Positions 1 through 6,206 of a stretch of 7,668 bases of DNA are shown in pieces. The DNA is taken from NCBI GenBank assembly GCA_946479665.1, contig CAMLGO010000036.1, positions 1 to 7,668 of the forward strand, written 5' to 3'. The notes below the pieces were generated by a model. It saw only the letters and a program-made list of their open reading frames with translations. It did no database searches and had not been told where the DNA came from. The translations under genes and the position numbers were made by a program. Within the stretch, counting starts at the first letter, position 1. Each line of letters opens with the position of its first letter. Source of the DNA: an uncultured Candidatus Saccharibacteria bacterium. Lineage in GTDB: Bacteria > Patescibacteria > Saccharimonadia > Saccharimonadales > UBA6022.

Positions 1-988
1 TTTTCAAGAGTCGCAGCAATAGCCCAGTAAATAGTGCCAAAATTGCCACTAGGCCGACAAACCCGAATGTCTCGCCCATAACCGCAAACACCGAGTCGTT
101 GATAGCCTCCGGAAGATAGCCAGAAGCCTGAACGCTATTACCAATACCGAGCCCAAAAAAGCCCCCGCTGCCAATCGCAATCTTTGCCTGATCAATATGA
201 TAGCTCTCGGCATCGCCGGCTGTCGTTGCGTCCCCTTGCGCAAACGTCGTGACGCGCTCTAGGCGGTGCGGTGCTATCACCACTAATAAGATACCAATAA
301 TCAATAGGCCGACTCCCGCCTTCGCCAGTAGTCTCCATTTCACTCCTGCCGCAACTAGCATTGTCACCAGAATGCCTACAAGCGAAAGACCCGTACCCAT
401 ATCTTGCTGGGCGACAATCACAAACACCATCGCCAACCCTAGAATCATACCGAGTGGGATAAGCGTTTTTTGAACGTCATTAACGAGTCCTTGATTTACG
501 CGAGCACCCAGAAAACCGGCGGTAAATACAAGAATGCCAAACTTGAGGATTTCGGCTGGCTGCACCGTCCCGATGCCCGGAATAATAAACCAGCGGCACG
601 CCCCCTTCGCACACAATACAACCTGGCTCACATGCAGCATCTTATCACCAAGAATAAATAGCAACGCACAGGCAATAAATCCAGCTAGTAGTATCTTCGG
701 AGCATATTTCAAGATCAACCTATACGGCAGATTTGCCATCAGCACGAACGCGCCAAATGCAATCAACAGGCTAATAATCTGCTTTACAAAAAAGAAACTA
801 TCATCAAAATTAGTATTCTCGACTGAATTAAGGAAATTAGCTCGCTGTGGGCCGATCGCATAAATCACCACGAGCCCAAGCAGCATCAAGAGGCCCATAT
901 ATAAAATGATATGGTAATCAGGCTTATGCCGACGGATTGTGTCGACGGCCCCCTTCACTACCCCCCTAGCTGCGCGACGCGGCTGCAT
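1..988 (-). CDS. ftsW: FtsW, septal peptidoglycan glycosyltransferase (SEDS family), 3' end outside window
   Basis: This is a SEDS-family polytopic membrane protein that polymerises lipid II into glycan strands at the septum, working with the class B PBP FtsI. I read 329 codons from ATG at 988 with no stop; the C-terminus lies beyond the left edge (family usually 370-400 aa). Visible hallmarks are a basic N-terminus with HKPDY before the first membrane helix (about 22-24), GACRWFIIPG (129-138) followed by VQPAEILKF (142-150), QQDMGTG (194-200), QAKIAIGSGGFFGLGIGNS (267-285), and YLPEAINDSVFAVMGE (291-306). D298 in the last block aligns with the essential Asp of the usual TDFIF motif. The start is one base after the mraY stop (TAA G ATG), with AGGTGG about 11 nt upstream, so translational coupling is likely. 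RodA is the main alternative, but the dcw position favours FtsW. Confidence 0.93.
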   Translation of the reverse strand, partial: MQPRRAARGVVKGAVDTIRRHKPDYHIILYMGLLMLLGLVVIYAIGPQRANFLNSVENTNFDDSFFFVKQIISLLIAFGAFVLMANLPYRLILKYAPKILLAGFIACALLFILGDKMLHVSQVVLCAKGACRWFIIPGIGTVQPAEILKFGILVFTAGFLGARVNQGLVNDVQKTLIPLGMILGLAMVFVIVAQQDMGTGLSLVGILVTMLVAAGVKWRLLAKAGVGLLIIGILLVVIAPHRLERVTTFAQGDATTAGDAESYHIDQAKIAIGSGGFFGLGIGNSVQASGYLPEAINDSVFAVMGETFGFVGLVAILALFTGLLLRLLK

Positions 989-989
989 C

Positions 990-2033
990 TTAGATATGCC
1001 CACCTGCAAGTGCCAGAAGAACACCAAGGAATGCTGCAACACAGCTAATAACCCAGAATCGCATTGTCACCTTTACTTCAGGCCAACCCTTAGCTTCGAG
1101 GTGATGGTGGATAGGCGCCGATATGAAAACCTTTCGATGGAAGACTTTCTTACTAAAAATCTGGATCAGGCTTGAGCCAGCTTCGATGACAAACAAAATA
1201 CCAATAATCGGCAACAAGAAGAGTGTATTGGTCAGCATGGCGACAACACCAAGGCTCGTACCAAATGCAAAGCTTCCCACGTCACCCATAAAGAAGCGTG
1301 CCGGATGTATATTGAACCATAGATAGCTCAGTAACGCCCCTACGACAGTAAAACAGAAGCCAGCTAGGAAAAACTGCCCCTGTAGGAGTGCAATCACACC
1401 AAACGCGCCGAAACTTGTCGCCAGCAAGCCTCCCGCCAAGCCGTCAAGGCCATCACTAATATTTACCGCGTTACTCGTTGCGACGACCGCAAAGGTAAAT
1501 AGCGGGATAATCAACCACCCAAGTGCAAGATCGCCGAAAAACGGCACATGCACCACGGATGCCCCTGCAATCCTGTCGAAGAACCACCAGCCAAGTACAG
1601 CCGCAAGCACGGCAATCATCGTAAATTTCAAGCTTGAACGAAGGCCGGCAACACCCTTGCCCGTACCTCGAATATTAATCATGTCATCGAGTAGCCCCAC
1701 TGCCCCGCCGCCTAGTAATGCCGCGAGCGGCAGCCACGTTTCAGCGCGACTAAGATTAAAGAACAGGGTGATGACGCTAATAGCCAGAATACCAATGACG
1801 CCCGCCATCGTTGGAATGTTGCGTTTGAATTTATTGGCATGCAGCTTTGTAAATACTTCGAGCTTCTCGCCTGTCGTACTCGTGCTACGCTGCTTCTTCC
1901 AGAACTTATAGCGATATGCCAGGAATGTATAGATAGGTGTTAGGAGCATTGCAAGCACAAACGCGCCGACACTCAGCAAAAAGGTCGACCCCATTTCACT
2001 TGTAATTGTCTCGAGTGTTATCGGTAGTTCCAT
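990..2033 (-). CDS. mraY: MraY, phospho-N-acetylmuramoyl-pentapeptide transferase
   Basis: This integral membrane enzyme transfers phospho-MurNAc-pentapeptide from UDP to undecaprenyl phosphate, giving lipid I. The protein is 347 aa, slightly shorter than most (about 360). Signatures in order are KRNIPTMAGV (70-79), the metal-binding Asp pair in LLDDM (D116, D117), SNAVNISDGLDGLAGG (187-202), NIHPARFFMGDVGS (241-254, with D251), and the family-specific APIHHHLEAKGWPE (306-319) followed by the MRFW block. About ten hydrophobic segments are evident. An in-frame ATG 11 codons further upstream (2066) would run into ftsI. I prefer ATG 2033 because AAAGGA sits just before it and it begins one base after the ftsI stop (TAA T ATG). 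It shares a transcript with ftsI and ftsW. Confidence 0.96.
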   Translation of the reverse strand: MELPITLETITSEMGSTFLLSVGAFVLAMLLTPIYTFLAYRYKFWKKQRSTSTTGEKLEVFTKLHANKFKRNIPTMAGVIGILAISVITLFFNLSRAETWLPLAALLGGGAVGLLDDMINIRGTGKGVAGLRSSLKFTMIAVLAAVLGWWFFDRIAGASVVHVPFFGDLALGWLIIPLFTFAVVATSNAVNISDGLDGLAGGLLATSFGAFGVIALLQGQFFLAGFCFTVVGALLSYLWFNIHPARFFMGDVGSFAFGTSLGVVAMLTNTLFLLPIIGILFVIEAGSSLIQIFSKKVFHRKVFISAPIHHHLEAKGWPEVKVTMRFWVISCVAAFLGVLLALAGGHI

Positions 2034-2034
2034 A

Positions 2035-3768
2035 TTATCCTTTCGGCTGCAGTTTAAGGTAGTCAATCATCCAGTTGGAAATGTCAGTAAAGATCGGGCC
2101 GGCGTGAAGACCACCTTCGAGGTTTTTACCATCGGCCGATACTTGCACCATTATGACATACCTTGGGGTGTCATCGCCACCGAATCCCAGGTAAGTACCG
2201 ATTGTTTGGTTCTTTACATACTTACCATTGATGAGAGTTTCAGATGTGCCGGTCTTACCACCTACGGCATACCCTGGCTTATCTTGATTTATAAAGAACG
2301 ATTTGCGCGCAGCAATGGTCATGTCACGCATCTGAGACGACGTCGATTCCTTAATCGTAGTCCGCGGCGCCGAAACCTGATACTGCATGAAATTGCCGTT
2401 CGGCTGCATAATGCCGTTTAGCACCGTTGGCTTGTAGTAGTGTCCTCCATTGATAATCGACGAGAAGCCAGCAGCCACCTGCACCATCGTGACATCAAGC
2501 CCCTGGCCAAATGTCATGTTAGCGTAGCGCACTGCATTTCCTTCTTGCTCAGCCGGGGAAACAACATCACCTTCCGCCTCACCACCCACTTCTATGCCGG
2601 TGAGTTGACCAAGCCCAAAACGATCGTGGTAGTAGGCGTATAGCGTATCGCGAGCCTGACGAGTAATTGATCCGCCGCCCATACGCTGCGCCATTGCTAC
2701 CGTTCCAGTGTTGAGTGACCAATTGAGTGCCTGCTGCATCGTAAGCACGCCGGTGTGACCCTTGAGCGCATTATTGATCACACGGTCATCGATTTGGACA
2801 GAGTCCGTATTCATAAATGTCGTGTCAGCAGTCATAACACCCTGATCAATGCCCGTGGCCATCGTAAATGTCTTTAGTACCGAGGCTGGTTCATATGGCA
2901 CCGATACGGTAGCATTTACAAAGTCAGCTCCATTTTGCACTTTGTTGTATTCTGCCGGATTAAATGTCGGATAATTAGCCATCGCCATTACTTTACCCGT
3001 TTGCGGATCCATCACGATCACGCTCCCGTTGGTGGCGCCCGCTTTTTGCAGACCCTTAATGAGCGCGCCTTCGGCATAGGCCTGAATATTCCGATCAATC
3101 GACAGCACGACATCATCGCCGTTCTTGGCGGGTTTATTGATGTTACGGTCACCGATTGTGAGTGGCACATTACTAATGTCGGTCACCGATTGCAGTAGCC
3201 CTGGCGTACCTGTCAAACGGTCATTGAGCTTGCCTTCGATGCCATACTGCCCCTTGCCTTCGGCGTTCACAAAACCAAGAGTCTGCGCTGCCAACTGACC
3301 TTCCGGATAGACGCGCTGCGTTTCTTCCTGGAATCCAATACCAGCAAGGCTCTCTTTCTTAATAAGGTCCGCCTGAGTGCGGCTGAGACCTTTTGCCAAT
3401 ATCAGATAGCGTAGCGTTTTGTCTGTGAGGAGCTTATCGGCCCCAGACTGCAAATTACCACCTGCGACTCGCTGCATAACGTCTTTTACTTTTGGTATAT
3501 CCTGAACCGTTTGCGGATCCGCGAACAATGTATAAACAGCTTGGTTAAGAACCAACTTAGCCGGAGTCGAGCCATCCATTGAGTAGATCTCACCGCGCTT
3601 CGCCGGAATTGCGAGTCGCTTGAGCTGAGCACTATCGGCAAGTGCCGCATACTTGGCATGTTCAATCACCTGCAAGTAAAAAAGACGTATAACAAAAATG
3701 GCAACGACACCAATCAGTACCGCGGCGAGAATTTTTGAACGGCTGCCCTGCTGGAGCTCAAGTTTCAT
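2035..3768 (-). CDS. ftsI: FtsI/PBP3-type class B penicillin-binding protein, septal transpeptidase
   Basis: This is a monofunctional D,D-transpeptidase that cross-links septal peptidoglycan and is the expected partner of FtsW. It has 577 aa, a normal length. A short cytoplasmic N-terminus is followed by one membrane anchor (about 13-33), then the non-catalytic pedestal domain beginning with KRGEIYSMDG (57-66). The transpeptidase domain carries all three active-site motifs: SVLK with nucleophile S296 and K299 (after YEPA), SLN at 351-353, and KTGT at 505-508. No C-terminal PASTA repeats are present. The start ATG has AAGGA upstream, 16 nt after the stop of the FtsL-like gene. It could be named PBP2 by some pipelines, but the position between ftsL and mraY supports the septal role. 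Confidence 0.95.
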   Translation of the reverse strand: MKLELQQGSRSKILAAVLIGVVAIFVIRLFYLQVIEHAKYAALADSAQLKRLAIPAKRGEIYSMDGSTPAKLVLNQAVYTLFADPQTVQDIPKVKDVMQRVAGGNLQSGADKLLTDKTLRYLILAKGLSRTQADLIKKESLAGIGFQEETQRVYPEGQLAAQTLGFVNAEGKGQYGIEGKLNDRLTGTPGLLQSVTDISNVPLTIGDRNINKPAKNGDDVVLSIDRNIQAYAEGALIKGLQKAGATNGSVIVMDPQTGKVMAMANYPTFNPAEYNKVQNGADFVNATVSVPYEPASVLKTFTMATGIDQGVMTADTTFMNTDSVQIDDRVINNALKGHTGVLTMQQALNWSLNTGTVAMAQRMGGGSITRQARDTLYAYYHDRFGLGQLTGIEVGGEAEGDVVSPAEQEGNAVRYANMTFGQGLDVTMVQVAAGFSSIINGGHYYKPTVLNGIMQPNGNFMQYQVSAPRTTIKESTSSQMRDMTIAARKSFFINQDKPGYAVGGKTGTSETLINGKYVKNQTIGTYLGFGGDDTPRYVIMVQVSADGKNLEGGLHAGPIFTDISNWMIDYLKLQPKG

Positions 3769-3784
3769 TGGTATTGTTCCTTAT

Positions 3785-4132
3785 TTAGCGAGCATATTCA
3801 GTGCTTGCAGGTGTTGTCATTTCACGAGCAACACTACTGTTCTTCACAGTCTCAAGCGCTGTCAGACGCGCGTTTTCAACTTCAAGATCTGACTTTTTTG
3901 TTGTCAGGTCGGCAATTTGACTATCAACTTTTTGAGCCTCATAGTCGTAACTCGTTGCACGAGTCGCCTGTGTTAAGTATATCAAGCCGAGCACCGTAAT
4001 CATAAGTGCGACAAGCACAGTATGAGCCACAGGGCCAAGCTTCACTGGTGACACAAATGCTACAGTATTCTGGTTTCGGCTCCAGTTTTGCTGTCGGCGG
4101 GAACTATATTGAGGAATACGTTGGTATGACAT
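3785..4132 (-). CDS. ftsL: FtsL-like bitopic divisome protein
   Basis: This 115-aa protein has the architecture of FtsL/DivIC. A polar, Arg/Gln-rich cytoplasmic tail (1-30) is followed by one hydrophobic helix (about 33-54) and an extracytoplasmic stretch with coiled-coil character (about 59-97), in which Leu/Ile/Val recur among charged residues (SQIADLTTKKSDLEVENARL). FtsL family proteins bridge FtsQ/FtsB and FtsW/FtsI. Sequence conservation in this family is very low, so the name rests on topology, length and the invariant slot between rsmH and ftsI. The ATG is preceded only by a weak purine stretch (AAAAAGAAA) and an A/C-rich leader. The gene sits 16 nt upstream of ftsI, so the two are co-transcribed. 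Confidence 0.8.
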   Translation of the reverse strand: MSYQRIPQYSSRRQQNWSRNQNTVAFVSPVKLGPVAHTVLVALMITVLGLIYLTQATRATSYDYEAQKVDSQIADLTTKKSDLEVENARLTALETVKNSSVAREMTTPASTEYAR

Positions 4133-4173
4133 ATGTGTTTCTTTTTATTATTTAGTTTAGTTTTTGTTTTGGT

Positions 4174-4201
4174 GGCCCATCACTCCTGGGAGTGATGGGC
4201 C
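4174..4201. repeat. Perfect 12-bp hairpin upstream of ftsL
   Basis: The arms at 4174-4185 and 4190-4201 (GGCCCATCACTC / GAGTGATGGGCC) pair without mismatch around a 4-nt loop, giving a very stable GC-rich stem. On the minus (transcript) strand the stem is followed by A/C-rich sequence, not a T-run, and there is no T-run on the plus side either. It therefore does not look like an intrinsic terminator. Lying inside the rsmH-ftsL gap, it could be an RNA processing or stability element, a transcriptional pause, or a protein-binding palindrome. The structure is certain; the role is not known. Confidence 0.85.
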
Positions 4202-4214
4202 GATTGTAGTGTAA

Positions 4215-4286
4215 TTATCCGTGACGGACTGCAACAGTTTGAGTTGCGTCTGCGTCTGCGAATGTTACTGGGATGTGAATTGGCAT
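4215..4286 (-). CDS. Possible 23-aa small protein or leader peptide between rsmH and ftsL
   Basis: A 23-codon frame starts with ATG at 4286 and stops with TAA. It has a better Shine-Dalgarno sequence than most neighbours: AAGGGG at 4295-4300, 8 nt before the ATG. The peptide begins MPIHIPVTF, then has an Asp/Ala stretch (ADADAT) and ends VAVRHG. It contains no Lys or Cys and has no membrane segment. It lies 25 bp after the rsmH stop, in the operon direction, and its stop is 13 nt before the perfect hairpin at 4174-4201. I do not recognise it. It may be a real microprotein, a leader peptide linked to the hairpin, or a chance frame. Confidence 0.4.
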   Translation of the reverse strand: MPIHIPVTFADADATQTVAVRHG

Positions 4287-4311
4287 TTTTTTGGCCCCTT
4301 CTTTTTTTGTT

Positions 4312-5208
4312 TTATTTTTTCACTGCGACGCGAAGTTTTGCGCTTCGTGATCGCGGATTGTGAACGTCGTAAGTGACTCCATCGAGCGGTTTTTTGGTCA
4401 AAATCGTGAGTTCGGCTTCATACCCAGCATTCTTCTGTTCATTGAAATACTGTTTAACGAGCCGGTCTTCGAGGCTGTGGAAGCTGATGATCCCTACTCT
4501 ACCGCCTACTTTTAGAAGTTGCGGAAGAAGTGGCATCAGTTCTTCTACTTGTCGAAGCTCCTGGTTGACCGCTATACGGAGTGCTTGAAATGTACGCGTG
4601 GCTGGATGGATTTTCTTCCATTTTCCACGGTATGTATCCTTTACCAAGTCTGCAAGTTCCTTTGTCGTCTCAAACGGTCGATGCTCAACAATTGCTTTCG
4701 CAATCTGTTTTGCAAACCCAAACGGCTCTTCGCCGTACGTCACAATAATCTGCGCCAATTCGTCAGCTGAAGCAGTATTCACAATCGTGTGAGCACTAAC
4801 TTCTTGCGTTCGATCCATGCGCATATCAAGTGGACCATCGTGTGTAAAGGAAAACCCTCGCTCTGCTTGGTCGAGTTGTGGTGATGACACCCCCAAATCA
4901 GCCAGTACAATATCAAACTGCCTCCCTTCCTCAATCAATTGCTTTGCAGCACTGACAAAATCGGTATGCAGTAAACGCACTCCCTTTTGTTGAAACTCAG
5001 ATAAACGCTCAATGGCGTAATCGTCGCGATCAACTAAAACGGAGTCAGTAAAGTTTTCTGTCTTTTCCAGAACGCGACGTGCATGACCACCGTAACCCGC
5101 CGTCAAATCGAGATAATTCTCTCCTTGAATGGGTTTTAGCGTATCAAGTGTTGCGTCTAATAAGACAGGAACATGTAATGTCTGTGGTGGATGTTCTTTG
5201 AAACTCAT
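4312..5208 (-). CDS. rsmH: RsmH (MraW), 16S rRNA N4-methylcytidine-1402 methyltransferase
   Basis: This is a SAM-dependent methyltransferase that modifies C1402 in the decoding centre of 16S rRNA. It is 298 aa from ATG 5208 (family about 310). Motifs in that numbering are HVPVLLDATLDTL near the N-terminus, the SAM-binding LDLTAGYGGHA (33-43), VDRD (59-62), the signature DLGVSSPQLD (104-113) followed by RGFSF and DGPLDMRMD, HPATRTFQALRIAVNQEL (201-218), SFHSLEDR (242-249) and the C-terminal NPRSRSAKLR (284-293). Conservation begins just after ATG 5208. An in-frame GTG at 5250 would add 14 residues, but it lies inside an arm of the large inverted repeat and lacks a spaced Shine-Dalgarno. The ATG also has only a weak site (GTGAAG), so the start is uncertain. 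It normally sits directly behind mraZ; here 335 bp separate them. Confidence 0.95.
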   Translation of the reverse strand: MSFKEHPPQTLHVPVLLDATLDTLKPIQGENYLDLTAGYGGHARRVLEKTENFTDSVLVDRDDYAIERLSEFQQKGVRLLHTDFVSAAKQLIEEGRQFDIVLADLGVSSPQLDQAERGFSFTHDGPLDMRMDRTQEVSAHTIVNTASADELAQIIVTYGEEPFGFAKQIAKAIVEHRPFETTKELADLVKDTYRGKWKKIHPATRTFQALRIAVNQELRQVEELMPLLPQLLKVGGRVGIISFHSLEDRLVKQYFNEQKNAGYEAELTILTKKPLDGVTYDVHNPRSRSAKLRVAVKK

Positions 5209-5239
5209 CTTCACTACTATATCACTATAGCGATTGAAG

Positions 5240-5486
5240 CTCGAGATCACCTATCTGGTAACTAAGGCAATGTTTGTTTTCGCATGTGTGTTTGTTTTTG
5301 TAATAAGTGATCAAATAACTGTTTAGGTGGGTGCCAGAGGCAACTCATACCTAGTTATTCGATTGAGAGACTTATGTGTGTGAGGTGGAGTTTTTTTGGG
5401 AGGTGTGTTTTAAGTAAGGTGCTTTGAAATCTTTTAATGTGGCTTCAATATCCCACTTGCCTAGTTACCAGGTAGCTGATCTCGAG
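5240..5486. repeat. Long imperfect inverted repeat (30-bp arms, 186-nt loop) between mraZ and rsmH
   Basis: The arm at 5457-5486 and the arm at 5240-5270 are reverse complements over 30 positions, with 28 pairs, two mismatches and one 1-nt bulge. Both outer ends are CTCGAG, and the shared core is TGGTAACT. The intervening 186 nt (5271-5456) are A/C-rich on the transcript strand, show no convincing promoter and no terminator, and hold only short unsupported frames (one of 28 codons from about 5348 has no proper ribosome site). An extra copy of CCTAGTTA from the right arm occurs at 5350-5357. In the mraZ-rsmH message it would form a long stem ending about 31 nt before the rsmH ATG. It could be an RNA control or RNase III-type processing element, or a MITE-like insertion; no target duplication beyond a trivial AG is visible. 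Confidence 0.85.
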
Positions 5487-5543
5487 AGTTTTCTCTTTGC
5501 TTTCTTGGTATCGGATTGTTAAAGTGCGGATGCAAATTGTTCG

Positions 5544-5915
5544 CTAATAGTCGGCCTCGGGACGCATGATTCTAAAATATGCTCCAGCGCGGACAGCTAC
5601 CAGTTCTCGGTCAATGCCTGAATACTCGAGCAGGTGCTGCTCGATTGTCACTCGACCTTGTTTTTGGTCGAGATCTGCATCAGTCTTGCCTCGTCGAAAC
5701 TTTACATTCAGGTCAGCAACTTTCTCATCGAGAATACTGCCGCCCAGTGCTGGTTCGACTTCCCTGTCCCACACGTGCTGTGGATATAGGTGAAGATACT
5801 GGCCAAACCCTCGGGTGAGTACGACGCCGCTTGCAAATTCATTTCGAAGCTCAGCCGGTATGGTTAACCGACGCTTGTCGTCAAGCTTTCGTTCGAAATA
5901 ATCTACAGTTGCCAC
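5544..5915 (-). CDS. mraZ: MraZ, AbrB-fold transcriptional regulator of the dcw operon
   Basis: MraZ is a DNA-binding protein that, in studied bacteria, represses its own dcw operon. It has two swapped-hairpin AbrB-like repeats and forms ring oligomers. This copy is 123 aa, shorter than the usual 140-150. The first repeat has LDDKRRLTIPAELRNEF (11-27), the second LDQKQGRVTIEQHLLEYSG (82-100); GQYLHLYPQHVWD (38-50) matches the conserved linker. The first DxKGR motif has Arg in place of Gly (R15). The start codon is GTG, chosen because AAAGGA lies 8 nt upstream and the conserved N-terminus follows at once. It stops with TAG. It is the first gene of the operon, behind a promoter with three MraZ-type boxes. 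Confidence 0.93.
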   Translation of the reverse strand: MATVDYFERKLDDKRRLTIPAELRNEFASGVVLTRGFGQYLHLYPQHVWDREVEPALGGSILDEKVADLNVKFRRGKTDADLDQKQGRVTIEQHLLEYSGIDRELVAVRAGAYFRIMRPEADY

Positions 5916-6001
5916 GGTACGTTTCCTTTGGCTTTGGATTAGTTATTTTAATTTTTTCTAGTGGTGTTTGTTTTTTATTGGAGCGTTTGCTCGTTTCCAC
6001 T
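5916..6001 (-). other. mraZ 5' leader (predicted untranslated region)
   Basis: About 85 nt separate the expected transcription start (near 6001, 6-7 nt after the -10) from the GTG of mraZ. On the transcript strand it is very A/C-rich apart from a small GAGC-AAAC-GCTC hairpin near its 5' end, and it ends in the AAAGGA ribosome site. I see no open frame or riboswitch in it. Its composition resembles the leaders before rsmH and ftsL, which suggests untranslated mRNA kept free of structure. Confidence 0.5.
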
Positions 6002-6007
6002 GGCTTA

Positions 6008-6036
6008 ACTATAATACCCACTCTTACCCACGACAA
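6008..6036 (-). promoter_or_regulatory. Predicted sigma70-type promoter of the mraZ/dcw operon
   Basis: On the minus strand, TTGTCG (6031-6036) and TATAGT (6008-6013) form a -35/-10 pair separated by exactly 17 bp. The -10 matches consensus at five of six positions and the -35 at four of six. Predicted transcription start is near 6001. The spacer contains MraZ-type boxes, so bound MraZ would block polymerase. No comparably good promoter is visible between mraZ and mraY, so this probably drives the whole operon. Confidence 0.7.
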
Positions 6037-6040
6037 CCCC
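6016..6040 (-). promoter_or_regulatory. MraZ operator: three pentamer boxes with 10-bp period
   Basis: Reading the minus strand, GGGGT (6036-6040), TGGGT (6026-6030) and TGGGT (6016-6020) are separated by 5-nt spacers, so each box lies on the same face of the helix. Known MraZ operators consist of TGGGN pentamers separated by 5 bp upstream of mraZ. Here they occupy the -35 to -10 interval of the predicted promoter, a layout for direct autorepression. The first box departs from TGGG at one position. Confidence 0.72.
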
Positions 6041-6070
6041 CATTTTTGACATTTTTATCCTCTCCTGTCC

Positions 6071-6098
6071 TACTTATCCACAATATGGTGGATAAGTA
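6071..6098. promoter_or_regulatory. Palindrome with a perfect DnaA box upstream of the mraZ promoter
   Basis: TACTTATCCAC (6071-6081) and GTGGATAAGTA (6088-6098) are perfect 11-bp inverted arms around a 6-nt centre. The plus strand contains TTATCCACA (6074-6082), the consensus DnaA box; the opposite strand has TTATCCACC (6087-6095), one mismatch from it. No T-tract follows on either side, so it is not a typical terminator. It lies about 35 bp upstream of the -35 of the mraZ promoter. It could allow DnaA or another dimeric regulator to act on the operon. The match is seen; the function is inferred. Confidence 0.5.
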
Positions 6099-6119
6099 TG
6101 CCTTAAAACAGAGGTAAAC

Positions 6120-6154
6120 AAAATACCACACCGGAGAGCCGATGTGGTATTTTT
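6120..6154. terminator. Bidirectional intrinsic terminator
   Basis: AAAATACCACA (6120-6130) pairs with TGTGGTATTTT (6143-6153), topped after one mismatch by CGG/CCG around an AGAG loop. The plus strand continues in a T-run (6150-6154) and the minus strand in TTTTGTTT. It separates the upstream small-gene unit from the mraZ promoter and would stop transcription from either side. Confidence 0.82.
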
Positions 6155-6180
6155 GGCTATATCGCCCTCTCCCCTAGTGG

Positions 6181-6206
6181 AAAAGTAACGATTCCGTGGT
6201 CGTTAC
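6181..6206 (-). terminator. Possible intrinsic terminator overlapping the stop of the 59-aa gene
   Basis: On the minus strand GTAACGA (6206-6200) pairs with TCGTTAC (6191-6185) across an 8-nt loop, followed by TTTT (6184-6181). The TAA stop codon of the small membrane protein is inside the first arm, so a terminating ribosome would cover part of the hairpin. The 7-bp stem and short T-run make it a weak terminator; the stronger one at 6120-6154 is 30 bp further on. Confidence 0.45.

Noticed and set aside
2104..2421. Long plus-strand open frames opposite ftsI, mraY, rsmH and the HAD gene
   Set aside because: They lie antisense to genes with full family motifs, lack ribosome sites and show no recognisable domains; they are shadow frames.
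4174..4201. Hairpin interpreted as a rho-independent terminator
   Set aside because: No T-run follows on either strand, and the downstream genes need read-through or a promoter that I cannot find.
4203..4208. TACAAT on the minus strand just upstream of the 4174-4201 hairpin, a possible -10 for an ftsL promoter
   Set aside because: No acceptable -35 lies 16-18 bp upstream, and the predicted start would fall inside the hairpin. Too weak to list as a promoter.
5264..5350. 28-codon minus-strand frame beginning MSCLWHPPK inside the inverted-repeat loop
   Set aside because: AGG lies only 1-2 nt before the ATG, so there is no usable ribosome site. The frame ends in the repeat arm and nothing in its composition suggests coding.
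5240..5486. The inverted-repeat region as a known structured RNA such as 6S, tmRNA or RNase P RNA
   Set aside because: The loop is A/C-rich with little internal pairing, and none of the conserved core motifs of these RNAs is visible.
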